The notes beneath the pieces are model-generated. The model was not told the DNA's origin, made no database searches, and was given only the letters and a program-made list of their open reading frames with translations. A program made the position numbers and the translations under genes. Shown one piece after another: positions 9,828 to 22,145 of a DNA stretch of 64,000 nucleotides (its first letter is position 1; each line of letters opens with the position of its first letter). The DNA is taken from NCBI GenBank assembly GCA_050084985.1, contig JBITNC010000001.1:55552001-55616000 (forward strand), written 5' to 3'. Source of the stretch: Nageia nagi (taxonomy: Eukaryota > Pinophyta).

Positions 9828-11590
9828 AATCCATAGCCAAGATTAAGAATAGCATACTATCTTGCATTTGGCATCTTGCAATCATAATAAATAGCCACAA
9901 TTTGGAGAAAACATTCCACACATAACATTCACAAAAGCAATAATAGCCACTTTATTGTAAGAAGGAAAAGCATTATCTATTTGCATTATCATATGTGAAT
10001 TGCTTTATAGATTAAGGCAAATTTGCTAAAATATCTAACCTTCTTAATTTCTAAAAACTATCTATTTATACAACTCCCCCCTCCCTTGGGTGGTTGGATG
10101 TCATTAATATACATTACTACTAGCATTGAATGAAATAAGTAAAATAGCAATATTTACATAAATATTACAACTATGCTAGATTATACAGTGGATAAGTACT
10201 AATCAACATAATTATCTGAATCATTTGGGTATTTACAACTTCTAGTCGACCATGTCCATAGAACTACAATCCTTATGACATGTCATTGACTACTCCTTTG
10301 ACCTTATGGCTAATTGAATATAACATTGTTACTGATTGAAGGTAGCATTGTAGTTGATCGAGTAGTTATTTGATTGCACATTGATTGGTATGATTTGTTT
10401 ATATACTTTATTACCCTCCATCTATTTCTCTGTAATCTTTATGATCTCTACTATGGATGTTAGTAATCAGAGTAATGATGGTTGGTAGACATTATGTTCA
10501 CTTAGATCGAGAAGGATTTCCATTATTATGTGGAAATGAGTTGGTTTGGACACATTAATAGGGCCTGAGGGTCAAACACTTAAGATGAAGTGGAATCGGG
10601 TGTTCTTTCTCATGCATTACTCTTCCACTTACTTGGTGGGCTCTATGTTCTTCTTTCAAGCTCTATTAATGATTTGGTTCTTCCAAGCCTTGCTTATTTT
10701 TACCAAAATTTGTGATATCATCCTTCAAAAGTATTGAGCTTTGTTGATATTTTGATTTGACTAGGACCCATTGATTCTAGCTAGAAATTATGACATCATC
10801 TCTCAAAATCTATGGGTATTATTTATATTTTGATTCAATTGAGACCTGCTAATTTTAGTCAAAAATCATGATGTCATATTTTATAATTGATGGGTTCTAT
10901 CAAAATTTTGATTTCTTTGGGACCCATTGATTTTCACAAAAAAATGTGATGTCACATCCTAAATTTGTTGAGCTCTACTGATGTTCTTCAAAAGTCTTCA
11001 CCCACCATTCCTTGCTCTGGGACCTGTTGATTTTGATCAAAACCTATGACATCATCCTTCAAAATCCCTAGTCACTATTGATATTCTTCAAAAATGGAAC
11101 CTTGAATATGTACAAGTTTTGGACATTTATGCTAATAATTCCTAAATACTAAGGTAATAAATATGACTTTATGAACTTTTATATACATGACTTTTTGAGT
11201 ATACTTGGAGAAGATGACATGATTCTCAAGGACACTCAACTCTTGATTGCTAAAGAATAAAAGAATACAAAATTGACACAAGTCTCATTGACATAACTCC
11301 TAGGTAACCTTATTTACATAATTCCTAGGTACTAAAGAATGATAAAACTCATGAGTGACTTTATTTACTAAAAAAAATGACTCCTGATAGTCTAAGGAAA
11401 AGAAATAAAAGAGGAGAGATTTATGATGAAAGAATACAAAATTTTAGAACTCATGAAGATTATAAAATAATAATGTTCCTCTTGGGTACTCTTATATATA
11501 CAACTCCCAAGTAGTGAAGAATGAAATAATAAAGAATGAAAAATAGAATTACCTAAATTGAGTGTAATTATGAAGGAATACAACTATACA
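9828..11590 (-). repeat. Solo LTR B', proximal part
   Basis: The block matches the B 3' LTR in reverse complement along its whole length, for example 10030-10110 versus 20030-20100 and 10540-10660 versus 19490-19590. It ends in ACTATACA at 11590, giving TG...CA termini with the other part, and is followed by TTAT (11591-11594). It is longer than the B LTR because an internal array is expanded: about five degenerate units with the theme GGGACCCATTGATTTT and ATGACATCATC lie at 10650-11100, against about three at 19200-19470. TATAAATAG on the - strand near 10066-10074 is a likely promoter. Confidence 0.85.
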
Positions 11591-11594
11591 TTAT

Positions 11595-11783
11595 GAGATG
11601 TATTGATGGTGTCATACAATTAGATTCTTCCTTAGTAGATGTAGTTGCTAGTATCAAAGGAGTTCAAATAACTTTGAATGCTTTCCCTGATATTTATGTT
11701 ATCCAAGAATTTACTCCTAAAATTGTTGTAAGGATACCTAGCTTTAGATTACACTCACCTTATACTTCTTTTCCAAAAAAATA
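11595..11783 (+). pseudogene. Element B aspartic protease, C-terminal half
   Basis: This continues the domain broken at 1634. The reading MRCIDGVIQLDSS is followed by IKGVQITLNAFPDIYVIQEF and then VVRIPSF, which align in order with the second half of plant gypsy retropepsins, where VADIPASYGMLL-type sequence is usual. A one-base frame difference to the N-terminal half shows an indel at or near the insertion point. The open frame ends at 11782-11784. Confidence 0.75.
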
Positions 11784-12023
11784 GATAAAAATTATAAATG
11801 CAAGCACCAAAACTATCCATTCTAAAGGATCACTAAACAAAATATATGAATGATCCATAACCAATGAAAGTATTTGAAAGTGACACACTAAGGGAATCAT
11901 TACTAACAACTAAATTTCTTTAAGTAAATGATCTGAATTATCAGGTCATAGATGCTAGTATGGGAAATTATTATTTATATGAGAAAACTCAACCAATCGT
12001 AGTCACTACTCATAAAGAACATA

Positions 12024-12440
12024 CGATATGGATGATGCATTTTGATGGATCCCAATGTAGACATGGATGTGGAGCTAGAGTGGTGTTCAAATCTCCAAAG
12101 AGGAAATACTAAAAGATTCTCCTTTTGATTCACATGGACTTGTACAAATAATGCTATTGAGTATGAAGCCCTTTGTTTGAGGTTATCTAAAGTAATCAAT
12201 ATAGGCATCAAATACCTACTTTTCCATAGTGATTCAAAATTGGTCATTAAGAGGTAAAAAAATCAGATTAGTGCAAAACATCATTATCTAAAGAACTATA
12301 GAAATAGTGTGGGATTTATTGGAGTCATTCTTGGCTATCAATTTTGTATCTATTCCTATAAGGCACAACCAAATAGTTGATGCACTTACTAGAAGAAGGG
12401 CATGTTATAATCCTAATCATTATAAAAGAGGATCTCTTAG
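12024..12440 (+). pseudogene. Element B RNase H-like domain (upstream of RT)
   Basis: RNase H removes the RNA strand during reverse transcription. The block reads WMMHFDGSQCRHGCGARVVF near 12030-12090, then NNAIEYEALCLRLSKVINIG and YLLFHSDSKLVIK near 12148-12250, and DLLESFLAINFVSIP and NQIVDALTRRRAC near 12310-12410. These carry the D, E, D and D catalytic positions of the RNase H fold in the style of the additional (archaeal-type) RNase H of Tat elements. Two frameshifts and a stop interrupt it. It precedes the RT motifs rather than following them, which is unusual as far as I know. Confidence 0.75.
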
Positions 12441-12844
12441 AGTCAAAGTTCAGTGTAGGCCTTTAGTACTTGATGTTGCAAACTTTAGCAAGTATTTAAC
12501 TTTGATGAGCATATTATGAATTTCTTAATGGTATGAAGTAGTGGCTCACACTTTTGGTATTCAAGAAATGCTAATTATTTCCAAGAATTAGATGTTATTC
12601 AACTCAAAAATGATGTTATACCAAAAGGTGCTCTCTTTTGAAAGATTGTTTGATTCAAAAGATGTCCAAAAGGCTAAGTTTATGCCATCCTGAAGGAGAA
12701 TAATGTTCGGTTGGAATTAGAACCCAATAAGTATAAAAATTTGGTTTAAAGTGTTCTAATATAGAAAAGGTTGTTATGTCTCAAATTTATCATAAGTTTT
12801 CCTAAGTAATTACTTGAATTTATGATCTTAAGACATATGATAAG

Positions 12845-13300
12845 AGTGTCATCCAATAGACAATTGAGCTTGAACTAGATGTCAAACCATATGGGAAAAA
12901 ACAAAGACCAATCAACCTAAAAATTGAGAAAGCTATGAAACAAGAGTTAATCAAGTGTTTGATTCAAAAATTATTTATCCTATCAACATTTTTCTTGGAT
13001 TGAAAATCTAGTTCCTATTAGAAAGAAAAGTGGGGAAATTAGACTCTATGTTGATTTTAAAAATTTGAATAAAGTGTCTCTTAAATATAATTATCCTCTC
13101 CCTCCTATGGAGTAGATCTTGCATATAGTAGTCAGAGCTTACTATGTTTCAATGATTGATGGTTCCTTAGGATTTAACCAGATTTGAGTGAAAGATGAAG
13201 ATCAATTCAAAATTGCATTTACAACTAAATGGGGGACATTTGCTTTTCAATGAATGCCATTTGGTCTTTCTAATGTGAAAGCTATCTTAAGCCAACCAAG
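12845..13300 (+). pseudogene. Element B reverse transcriptase, truncated
   Basis: The block starts with a region reading KPYGKKQRPINLKIEKAMKQ, followed by NLVPIRKKSGEIRLYVDFKN, then NYPLPPMEQIL, YVSMIDGSLGFNQI, FKIAFTTKWGTFAFQ and MPFGLSN, which are the consecutive RT fingers and palm motifs up to the MPFGL box. The sequence then breaks off near 13300. The YxDD catalytic loop, thumb and connected RNase H are absent, and integrase sequence follows almost at once, so an internal deletion is likely. Confidence 0.85.
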
Positions 13301-13319
13301 ATGATCAAGGGAAGACTCT

Positions 13320-14640
13320 CTATGAAAATATAGCTAAAGCTTCACATATAATCACTCTTATGGAGGATGAATAACAACTCAATCAAGAAAGTGATTGGAT
13401 TAAATAAATCATATTTTATTTCTAAACTAGTAGGTGCCCTACAGCTCTAGATAGATTTCAAAGAAGGAGATTCAAGTTGCATGCCCTCAAGTTTATTATG
13501 ATAGATGACCATCTATACATAAAAGTTTTTGATCAAACCCTACTAAGATGCATAACTCAAGATGAATTTATAGAATATTGCATGAATTTCATTATGGATT
13601 CTCTGGTGGGCATTATAGTGGACCAACTATAATAGCAAAAGTATTACAAGCTATATATTATTGGCATTTATATTTCAAGGTTCATTCAAGATTGCTTTGG
13701 AATGTGACAAATGCTACAGATTTATGGGAAAGAGGAGACAAGCTACAATGCCTCTTAAACCTATGGTAGTCAAAGAACCCTTTCAATAATGGGGTATGGA
13801 CTTCATTAGTGTTATAAACCCAAATTCCTCGATAGGCAAAAAGTTTATATTGACTACAATAGATGGTCAAATGTTATGCCATGTAAAAATGCAAATCAAG
13901 AAATGGTGATAGAAATGATTAAAAGGATAATCACTCACTTTGGAATTCTATAGACTATTATTTTAGACAATGGCTTAACATTTATTAGAGGTAATTTGTC
14001 AAAATTTGTGGCTCAATATAGAGTGTACTAGTTATTCTCTTCAAACTATTACCCATAAGGTAACAAGTTAGCCAAATCACCTAACAAAAATCTAGCCTAG
14101 ATCATTAAGAGAACAATTGAAGGGAATCCCAAATTGGCATACACAATTAGACTTTGCATTATAGGTATATATGATTAGTATAAAATCAATAATAAAGACA
14201 TCCCCATATGCATTGGTATATGATAAAAGACCTATGTGGCCAATACACATAGAGTTACCAGCATTGAAAATTCTACAAGAAATGGAGGACCATCACTTTG
14301 AGCCACTACAATCTAGGTATAGTCAACTCTTGAAATTAGAGGAAGACCAAAACAAAGCATATGAATCATTTCAGCATCACCAGCATATTATCAAGAAGTG
14401 TTTTGATAAGAAAAAGTCTTCCTAGGTGAAGTTTGAACCAGGTGATATTTTCCTCAAATGGGATGAGAAAAGAGCAAAGCTCGAAAGACACCAAAAATTT
14501 GATTCTCTTTGGAGCAAACTTTACATCATCACTCAAGCCATGCAAAGTAATGCATTCAAATTGTAAGATATTATTGAACAATAGGAATTACTTGTTCTGA
14601 TCAACTAGATCTATTTGAAACATTACCAGGTGATGAGATG
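13320..14640 (+). pseudogene. Element B integrase
   Basis: Integrase inserts the cDNA copy. The N-terminal zinc-binding region reads LHEFHYGFSGGHYSGPTIIA near 13575-13635, but the following Cys pair is degraded. The core has MDFI with the first catalytic Asp near 13795 and ILDNGLTFI with the second near 13965. The C-terminal part is best preserved: 14171-14425 reads KTSPYALVYDKRPMWPIHIE and a long helical segment, then KFEPGDIFLKWD near 14430. Frameshifts and stops occur throughout. Confidence 0.8.
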
Positions 14641-15186
14641 ATCTTGTAGTACCTGCAAAGTAATGTATATTGTAAATAATTTTTTTAAAAAAGAAGACCA
14701 ACTTGTAAATATTTTGCACATAGTTCTAAATAAAGTAGATAATCATCAATGTTTAGCATTAATTTGGCATTATCAAGAGTTAATATCAATGTACTGCTCA
14801 ACTATCAACTGAATAAGGTAGCATTTAAGGAAAGATTTCCTTAGATTTCACAAACCATTGCACAAGTACCACAAATTAAGTCTAGCATGCTTTGAAACTA
14901 CTTATCCAACTTATGCCAAATCAATTCATACAATGCATGGGTCTCGAGATCCTTAAATATAAATTTCCATTAATAGAAATCTTACCAACCTTGGACAAAT
15001 AAAATTCCCCCCACACCCTCTAGTTCAACACTTAGTAGATTTTGAGCACACAAGTTTCTAAAGCATTTAGAACTTACATATTTTAGAGCCAAATTGAATC
15101 AAGAGATAGAAAAGCTGTAGGACCTTATATAGCCTAGATTACTATTTTCAAATAACAACCAAAGGTTGAAGGAAGGGTTTTGATAT
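14641..15186 (+). other. Element B spacer between integrase and extra 3' region
   Basis: Non-coding as far as I can see; AT-rich with many stops in all frames. It separates the integrase C-terminus from the extra reading region that follows on the same strand. Confidence 0.45.
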
Positions 15187-18100
15187 CATGGTAACTTCTC
15201 AATCATGCTCTACAGCTGAAATAGATCAACTCAATGCTAACCTTTTGACCATGCAAGAATAATATCTTGAGAATGCCCTAGGAATAAACTAGACTGAGAT
15301 GGGGGTGATCAATCACATGGACACATGGAGAGCTAATCCCAATCACATTCTTTTGCAATACAAGTTACCCAAGGTCACCAAAAAGGGAAAGTCATTGGCT
15401 CATTCAAAAAGGGACATCATGATTGACTAGGGCTTAGCTTATTATGTGCCCTATGAGTCATTTACTTACCTCAAGATGTTCATTAGCACAAAGACATCAC
15501 TAAAGGGTTACCAGATAGGAATGTTCAAGAACCCAAAAGAGGAAGATGCATTAGCACCAAAGTTTGAAGTATTATTGGATTACTCTCCTGATGCCATCAT
15601 TCAAATGTTTTTTATTCTAGTTGATTGGACTTTTTATGTGAAGAAACAAATTGATTTAAAAAAGGAGAAGAATGACTTCTATGTCAGTCAAGATGAGATG
15701 GTGAGTTGGATTAGCAGAAGATATCAAGATAGTAGGAAGGCCCAACTCTTGTCAAGTTATTAGATATCCCTATTTGAAAGAAAAAAGGATAGAAAAGTAT
15801 TGTAGGCACTAGTAGTTATCTTGGGAAAGAAAACCCAAATTGAAGTAGATGAAGCCATGGTATGTATGGCTTATAATATTACAGAGGCTCATGTTGCTAT
15901 CACTTCTCAGCTTTCATTACCAATGAAATAAAGAGGTGTCTATCTAAAATTGAAAAATTAGACTTTAGACACTCTTCATATCTCTGGTGGCTCTTTTCCA
16001 TCAAAATCTTAATAAAATTATAGAGGCAAGGCTACCAATTCAACCAATGAATACCATTGCTACACCAGTACCAATCAACTTGATGGTACCAATTTTGAGT
16101 AAGTTGCATAGATCATACTATGAGTTCATGGGCAAGTTCTATGCAATAGTAGTACAAATTTTAACTAAAAAACTCCCTAATAGATTGTGTAAAAGTACAA
16201 TGAGGGAGCTACATGGAGAAAACAAAATTGATGATTGGTACATCTTAAGAAATTGCACTATAATAATTAGGTATGTGTATTTTGAGAAACCTTTTTTATT
16301 ACCTAAGTATGTAAACTTTAGCTATATTCAATAGAAATAGGAAGGCAAATTTGTGCCATGGAAACCAAATATGGGTTTGAGGGTAATTTTAAATATACTA
16401 TAGATATATCAACCTCTACTAAAAATTTTACTCTTTTAGAAATAGGATGTAAAGGTAGTATAGCTGAATTCATTGTACAAAATATTAAATTAGATATGGT
16501 GGAAGTTCCATGGATGTATGACCCTTTAGAAGAAATGACCCAAGTAATAAGGTCAAATAAAAAATGTCCAATTTTTATCCATGAGAGTAGGCCTCATATA
16601 GAATATTTTGTAAATAAAACTAAACAAGAGGCATAAATCCACCCTAATTGATAGTTCACACCCTTGAATAAGGTTTGGATTGCCCTTGAGGGGATAAGGA
16701 AGTACAAAACTTAAGAAAATAAGCGACAAGATTTTGTCCTCAACCTAGAAGTCCTCACTTAGTTAGAAAATCTTGGGTTTACTTTACAAAGTTTAGATTT
16801 GAGTATATAATAAAAATTCACCACATAAAGAGTGAACTATTTGAGAAATTCAAATATGGCAAGTATTCGATGGCTAAATATGCTAAAGATCCCTTGCTAG
16901 ATTTGGGACAACCCCCTTTCCCTTATTTTCAAGAAAAATATATACAAGAGCAAGGCTAGTATAGGTAGGATAACCATCTAGCATGTTTGAGCTTTTAAAA
17001 AAGGGAGAGCAAAATCCTTTAGACATTACCACCTCTTCATGGGAGCCTTCTCCAAAGAAGAAAAAGAAAATTCAAACCCTTGCTCAAAAGCAACAAACCC
17101 TAAAGAAAGAAGAGAGGCCTATAAAAAGGCCTTGCATCACTACAATAAGGTCATAGTTATAAATGATTGTACCTTCACCTTTAAAGGCTTACAGAGGAAG
17201 TTCCAAAGGTAGTGGAAAAGAGGTAGATAATTTTGATATAAAAGAGTTAAGAGAGCCACAATATGAGACACTAGTGCTACACAAGGAGCTAGGTGCAAGA
17301 ACAAAACCCAAAAAAGAGCAAACTCAAACTCAACAAGGAAAGGGAAGCATACATGGAGCTAGTAGATCTACAATAGCTACACCTAGAGAAGGACTAGGAG
17401 ATGATGATGATGATGATGAATCTAGAAAGAAAAAGACTCTAACCTAATGGACAAGGTTGATGATGAAGAGAAGGTCATGGAAGAGGTAGAGAAAGAAATA
17501 GAAGTTCAACACCTAAAACCTCCCTAGTAGTCATAGCCAACCTAATAGGCCATGACATCCACTTTAGGTAGAATTACTCCTTCCCATTATTTGATTCCTA
17601 CAGCCTCATAAGGGGAAATAAAATTTATTTTTTCTACATAAATTGTAGAGCCCATTGATTGGACAACTTTTGTTAACAAGCCTCTTGTACTCTTTGAGCA
17701 ATAGTCAATAATTTTGAACAAGGTGATAGAAATGAGAGATATTAAAATAGCATAAATGCCTTTCAAAGAAGGGAACTAGACATTGCTCCCATAGCTATAA
17801 TTGGTGTAAATATGCAAAGTGTACCAACAATTGACCAGTCAAGATTCTTGGTAAATACTTCAATGGTAGTTGGCAAAAGTCTTCAAGTAATGGACATTAA
17901 GATAAAAAAATTGAACAAAAATATAGATTAGTATAAGAAATATTGCTTCTTTAAAGACAAAATAGTAGTTGGGTTGCAAAATAAAAATAAAGACTAGATT
18001 GCAAAGCTTGACAAGCAAAAGTCAAAATTTGATAAGAGCATAACAATAGAAAAAGCTGAGTTAGATACTCAAATCAAACAATACAAGATCTCAAAGCTCA

Positions 18101-18950
18101 GGCTATAGTCCTTGATGCTCAAAAGGTTAAGTAGGTTGAGGCTAAGCTACAAATTATCATTGTAATAAATAAATTTTTATCTAATGAAAATTCAAAGTTG
18201 TTATTGCTCATAAAGAATTTCAAAAAATCCTTGGTGGAGCAAGTCAAAGATAGAATGATAACATTATCAAACTTGCATTTGCTGAAGGAACAAATAATAT
18301 AGAAAATCAAGTAGTTCCACATTCAAACCACTCTCCATCAGCTGGCTCTATACACACCCAAGATAATATTAGAAAAAATACAAACCTTTTTAAGGGTCTT
18401 GATTAAAAAATACATAGCAATGATCACTCCCCAAACTAAGACAATTGTATCTAAGGAGAATTTGGGATATATGTGAAATCCAAATTTTGGTGTTCAACAT
18501 GGATTTGATAAACATTAGCTCACAATAGAGCTGGCATTCATTAACAAATTCTTTAATTTATTGATTGAGATGAAAGCTCCCAAATTATGGGAAGAATAAA
18601 ATGTATAGGGTAGTGCTACTAGTTGGGTAGCCAATACCACTCAATTTCTTGAATAGTCCTTTTTTGAGAAGCAAATATTAGACTTACAACAAATAAATGA
18701 GCTATTTTGGAAGCAATCATAAGATTTTTGCATGCTAGAAGGCTAGAAAATGTTTTGATAGGGTTTAAAGTAGATACAATGAAGATTAAGACATTCCCTA
18801 TTTATCATAGATTAACTATAAATATCTTAGTGATATAAATAAAAATATGAACCCATTCCTCCTGAAAGAGCTAACTCTAATAGCTAATTCCTCTACCAAG
18901 TTTACCTCTAAATAAGCTATTGGAAGCAACAAGTAGAGGGTTCCATTCTC
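15187..18950 (+). pseudogene. Extra 3' reading region of element B, unknown product
   Basis: I do not recognise this protein. Long open pieces lie on the + strand at 15446-15763 (105 codons), 15987-16334 (115), 16358-16636 (92) and 17163-17447 (94), and short stops between them often fall where Gln would fit. The first piece has YLKMFIS and DEMVSWISRRYQ. The 16358 piece reads as a compact domain with FTLLEIGCKGSIAEFIVQNI. The 17163 piece is Lys/Glu/Gln-rich and ends in an Asp run. From about 17880 to 18310 the reading is Lys/Glu/Gln-rich and coiled-coil-like. Its place after integrase and before the 3' LTR, in sense orientation, is that of the env-like or accessory ORFs of some plant gypsy elements. 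That role is inference only. Confidence 0.5.
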
Positions 18951-18976
18951 TAGCAGGTAGAGATCCCAAAGAGCCA

Positions 18977-20563
18977 TCGAAGATTATATTATTTTTGAAT
19001 TACACTCTAAATTAGGGTAATTCAAAATTATTCTTTATTATTTTATGCTTGGTATTTATGTAAATAAGAGTGTTTAGGAGTTATGTTCTTTCTCTTAAGT
19101 GCTCGAGAGTTATGTAAATATAAGTGTCTGAGAGTTATATTCATTCCCTTAGAGTGGTGAGAATTATTAATACATGTGTCCAAGAGTTGTATAAATTCAG
19201 ATCCAAGACATCAAATAGAGCCCATTGATTTTGAGTGATGATGTTATAATTTTTGACTAAAATCAGTAGTTCTCAAAATAAGTAATGGCAAGTGAAATTT
19301 ATGAAGACATCAAATAGAGCCTATCAATTCTAAGTGATGATGTCATCATTTTTGGTTGAAATAGTGAGTCTTAAAAAAATAATGATGGATGAAGATTTAT
19401 GAAGATATCAAATAAGCCCATTGATTTTGAGTGATGAATATCATAGTTTTTGGCTAAAATTAGTGGGTCTGAAAGAGCTAGATCATTAACAAAACCCAGA
19501 TAAAGAAAATAGAACCCACCAAGCAAAGATAAGAGTAATGCATAAGAAGGAACACTCGAATCCACTTTATCTTAAGTGTTTTACCCTCGAGATTGTGTTA
19601 ATATGTTGACACCAACTCATTTCCACATAAAGTGGTAGTTTCTTCTTGAACCAAATTAACATAATGTTTACCAACCACCATTACTTTGATTACTAACATC
19701 TATAGTAGAGATCATAAAGGTTGTAGAGAAGTAGATAGCAACCAATAGAGCATAGTACCAAATTATACCCATAAATTTGTAGATAAATAATTATTATATA
19801 GCTATAGTGCTATCTTCAATTAGGTATAGGGTTGAAGGAGGATCAATCAATGACATCTCAAAAGAATTGCAGCTCTATGGACATGGTTGTTCAGAAATTA
19901 CAAATTCTTAGATAGTCACGATGATGGTACTTATTCACTATGTAATCTAACATAATTGTAGTATTTATTGTAAATAAAATAGTTTTAATTACTTCATTCA
20001 ATACAAGAAATTATGTATATTAATGAAACACAACCACCTAAGAAGGGGGAAAGGATGTATAAATAGATAACTTTTAGAGATCAAAAGGGTTGGACATTCT
20101 AGCAAATTTATGAGATATTTCACATATGATAATACAAAGTGACAATGGTTTGCCTACTTGCAACTAAGTGGCTATTTATTAGTGTTGTGGATGTTATGAG
20201 TGAAATAGTTTCTTCAAATTATGGTTATGTATTATGATTGTGAGAACCCAAGTGTGAGATAGCTTGCTATTCTTGATCTTGGCCATGGATTGCTACCTAT
20301 GCTACAATGCCTAGGTTGTATATTTCTTATTTTTATAACTCTTTTTATTTACTTATCTCTTTCATGTAAATCTTTATCCTTTCATTTCTTTTCTATTACT
20401 TTTTACCTTAAATATAGATAAGAATCGACCTATAAATTAGAGATTGAGTAGAAAATCAACTTGAGCGCATCCCCACCACCTTCTGCTCTTTCAAGGAACC
20501 TACTATTGTAGCAATGGAGAACATGAACAAACCAAACCCTTTGAGGTGATGCTATACCAATCA
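18977..20563 (+). repeat. Element B 3' LTR
   Basis: This LTR of about 1.59 kb matches the inverted solo LTR B' end to end. It starts near 18977, where TCGAAGATT corresponds to the TGTATAG start of B', and ends at CCAATCA (20563). It contains three degenerate units of the CCCATTGATTTTGAGTGATG type at 19200-19470 and a probable TATA box in TGTATAAATAGA near 20055-20066. The uninterrupted site GGATTGCTACC near 20288-20298 shows what element A broke in B'. The window's PPR debris starts directly after it. Confidence 0.88.
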
Positions 20564-21240
20564 ACAACTATCATTCCATTCCATGACACTACATTTAAAT
20601 GAGGCATTTTATCAAATAATTCATAGTTCATTTTAATGTATACTTTTTTTGCATATCTGATGGCCATTGCAATCCATGTCACTACATAATGATGAGATAT
20701 TTTATCAAACAATTCATAGGCCTTTTGTATTCTTCCAAATTTTTTTGGCAATGCAATACTACAAGATTTGACCATATGTTGAAGAACATAAAGAGTAGTA
20801 TGTATATGTATTTGTAGTATGCAAAATATGCATTATGTACTTCACTAGAATATCTCGATAAAGTGATGAATGGTGAATTGATTTGGTTGTAATATTGCTA
20901 TTTATTAGATTTAATGAAACAATGTCAATGCATATCAAGGAAAGCCATGTATTTTGTAACTAAAAATTGTCATATGTATTATTTAGTCATATATTCAAAG
21001 GCCTAGTGGGCATCTTCCAAACTTCTATAGTTGACATACATGTGTATAATTTTATCTTCAAAAATTTATTCATGGATGGGATAAATTTATGTTTGATATG
21101 ATTGAATAGTGAATGAAGGATATTTCCCTCTAGAAGGGAGTTACTGACGATGTAGGAATGCAGGAGTTGAACACATATTGAAAAGCATAGAGAGTAAGAA
21201 AAATATGCATTATGTACTTCAACTACCCATCTCAATAAAG
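20564..21240 (-). pseudogene. PPR protein gene fragment cut by element B
   Basis: Pentatricopeptide-repeat proteins bind organellar RNA. Read on the - strand, 20564-20775 gives IQKAYELFDKISHHYVV and YELFDKMPHLNVVSWNGMIV, typical of P/L/S-class PPR units. Further upstream on that strand, near 20990-21060, MYVNYRSLEDAH followed by a TAG and AFEYMT is another unit, and SLLEGNILHSLFNHIKHKFI near 21080-21150 is the helix pair before it. Two partly matching segments (20815-20870 and 21195-21240) fit the repeated architecture. Frames shift and stops occur. The 3' part of the gene lies beyond element B, outside the window. Confidence 0.75.
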
Positions 21241-22145
21241 TTTTGTGAGAGTGATATTCATATCATTTTGGTGGGTAAGTGATGAGATTGTATGTACATG
21301 AAATAAAGATAAAAATAAGACCATTACCTTTAAAAGTAGAGGAGGTGAAGATGGTTTTATAGCCATCTATTTCTACATCTATTAATATATGATTTTGATT
21401 ACAGAGAGTGAATGTAATATGAAAGGATTTCTAATAAGATTTTTAGGGTGAGTTTTAATCAACAAAGTGGTAGTGGGGGAAGGAGTAGGATATATACATG
21501 ACCATGAAGATAAATAATGCATGTATAATGATTCATCCTAGGAAGAATACAGTAAAAGTCACTTATGGTATTAAAGTATTTACAACCCTCATCTGCTATA
21601 TCTACATGGTTGAACACAAGTAGAACACATATAAAGGTTTTGCATACACATTAAAAATCATAATATTCAATCAAAAATAATTTTCATATACTCTTTTATG
21701 GATTTGCATACCTTCTTCTAGAGCTCCCATGGTGGCACATGTTGGAAGAATGCGATAAATATTGCAAAGTTTAGCAGAGCATTTTTAGAAAACCCATTTA
21801 CTAATGCCTATCATGTGAGAGTTCATGAGGTAAAACCAAAAACTTAAATTTTATAAGTGCTTGTTTTATTTTTTTGTACTTGCCTAAAAGTATTTTGTTT
21901 ATTTTTTTTTTAATTTTTTGGGTTAAAATTAAGTGGCAATTGTCCAACCCAGATTTTTTTCAAGTATTAAAAACTAGTCCAAAAGTGATAAGTTAGCCTC
22001 ATCCACCATATGTTTTGAAATGATGCAACTATACAATATAATATGAACTTATCTAAATACACTATATGATCTAAAAAATGGTTTTGATAAGGAAAACACC
22101 TATTCAACCTAGAAATTTTCTAAGTGTCAAAAGCCAATTCACAAA
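21241..22145. other. Unassigned AT-rich stretch
   Basis: I see no coding potential. Part of it (about 21880-22090) is repeated in direct orientation near 24240-24400, sharing the stretch GATAAGTT(A/G)G(C/T)CTCATCCACC and the AT-rich words after it. The duplicate copies flank the scattered PPR fragments described next. Confidence 0.4.

Larger units (their letters stand above)
1..20563 (+). mobile_element. Ty3/gypsy retrotransposon B (Tat-like), 5' end beyond window
   Basis: This is an old, decayed LTR retrotransposon read on the + strand: gag (about 16-1417), protease (split, 1418-1634 and 11595-11783), RNase H-like domain (about 12024-12440), reverse transcriptase (about 12845-13300), integrase (about 13320-14640), an extra 3' reading region (about 15187-18950) and the 3' LTR (18977-20563). 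The 5' LTR is not in the window. A reversed solo LTR of the same family (1635-11590, itself split by element A) separates the two protease halves. The Tat-like assignment is an inference from the protease and RNase H style and the long extra ORF; the gypsy assignment is firm from RT followed by integrase. B landed in a PPR gene whose remainder starts at 20564. Confidence 0.85.

Noticed and set aside
1635-11590. A single large inverted-repeat element bounded by the two B LTR copies
   Set aside because: The inverted LTR at 1635-11590 has its own TTAT duplication and splits a protease, so it is a separate solo-LTR insertion rather than a terminal inverted repeat of a DNA transposon.
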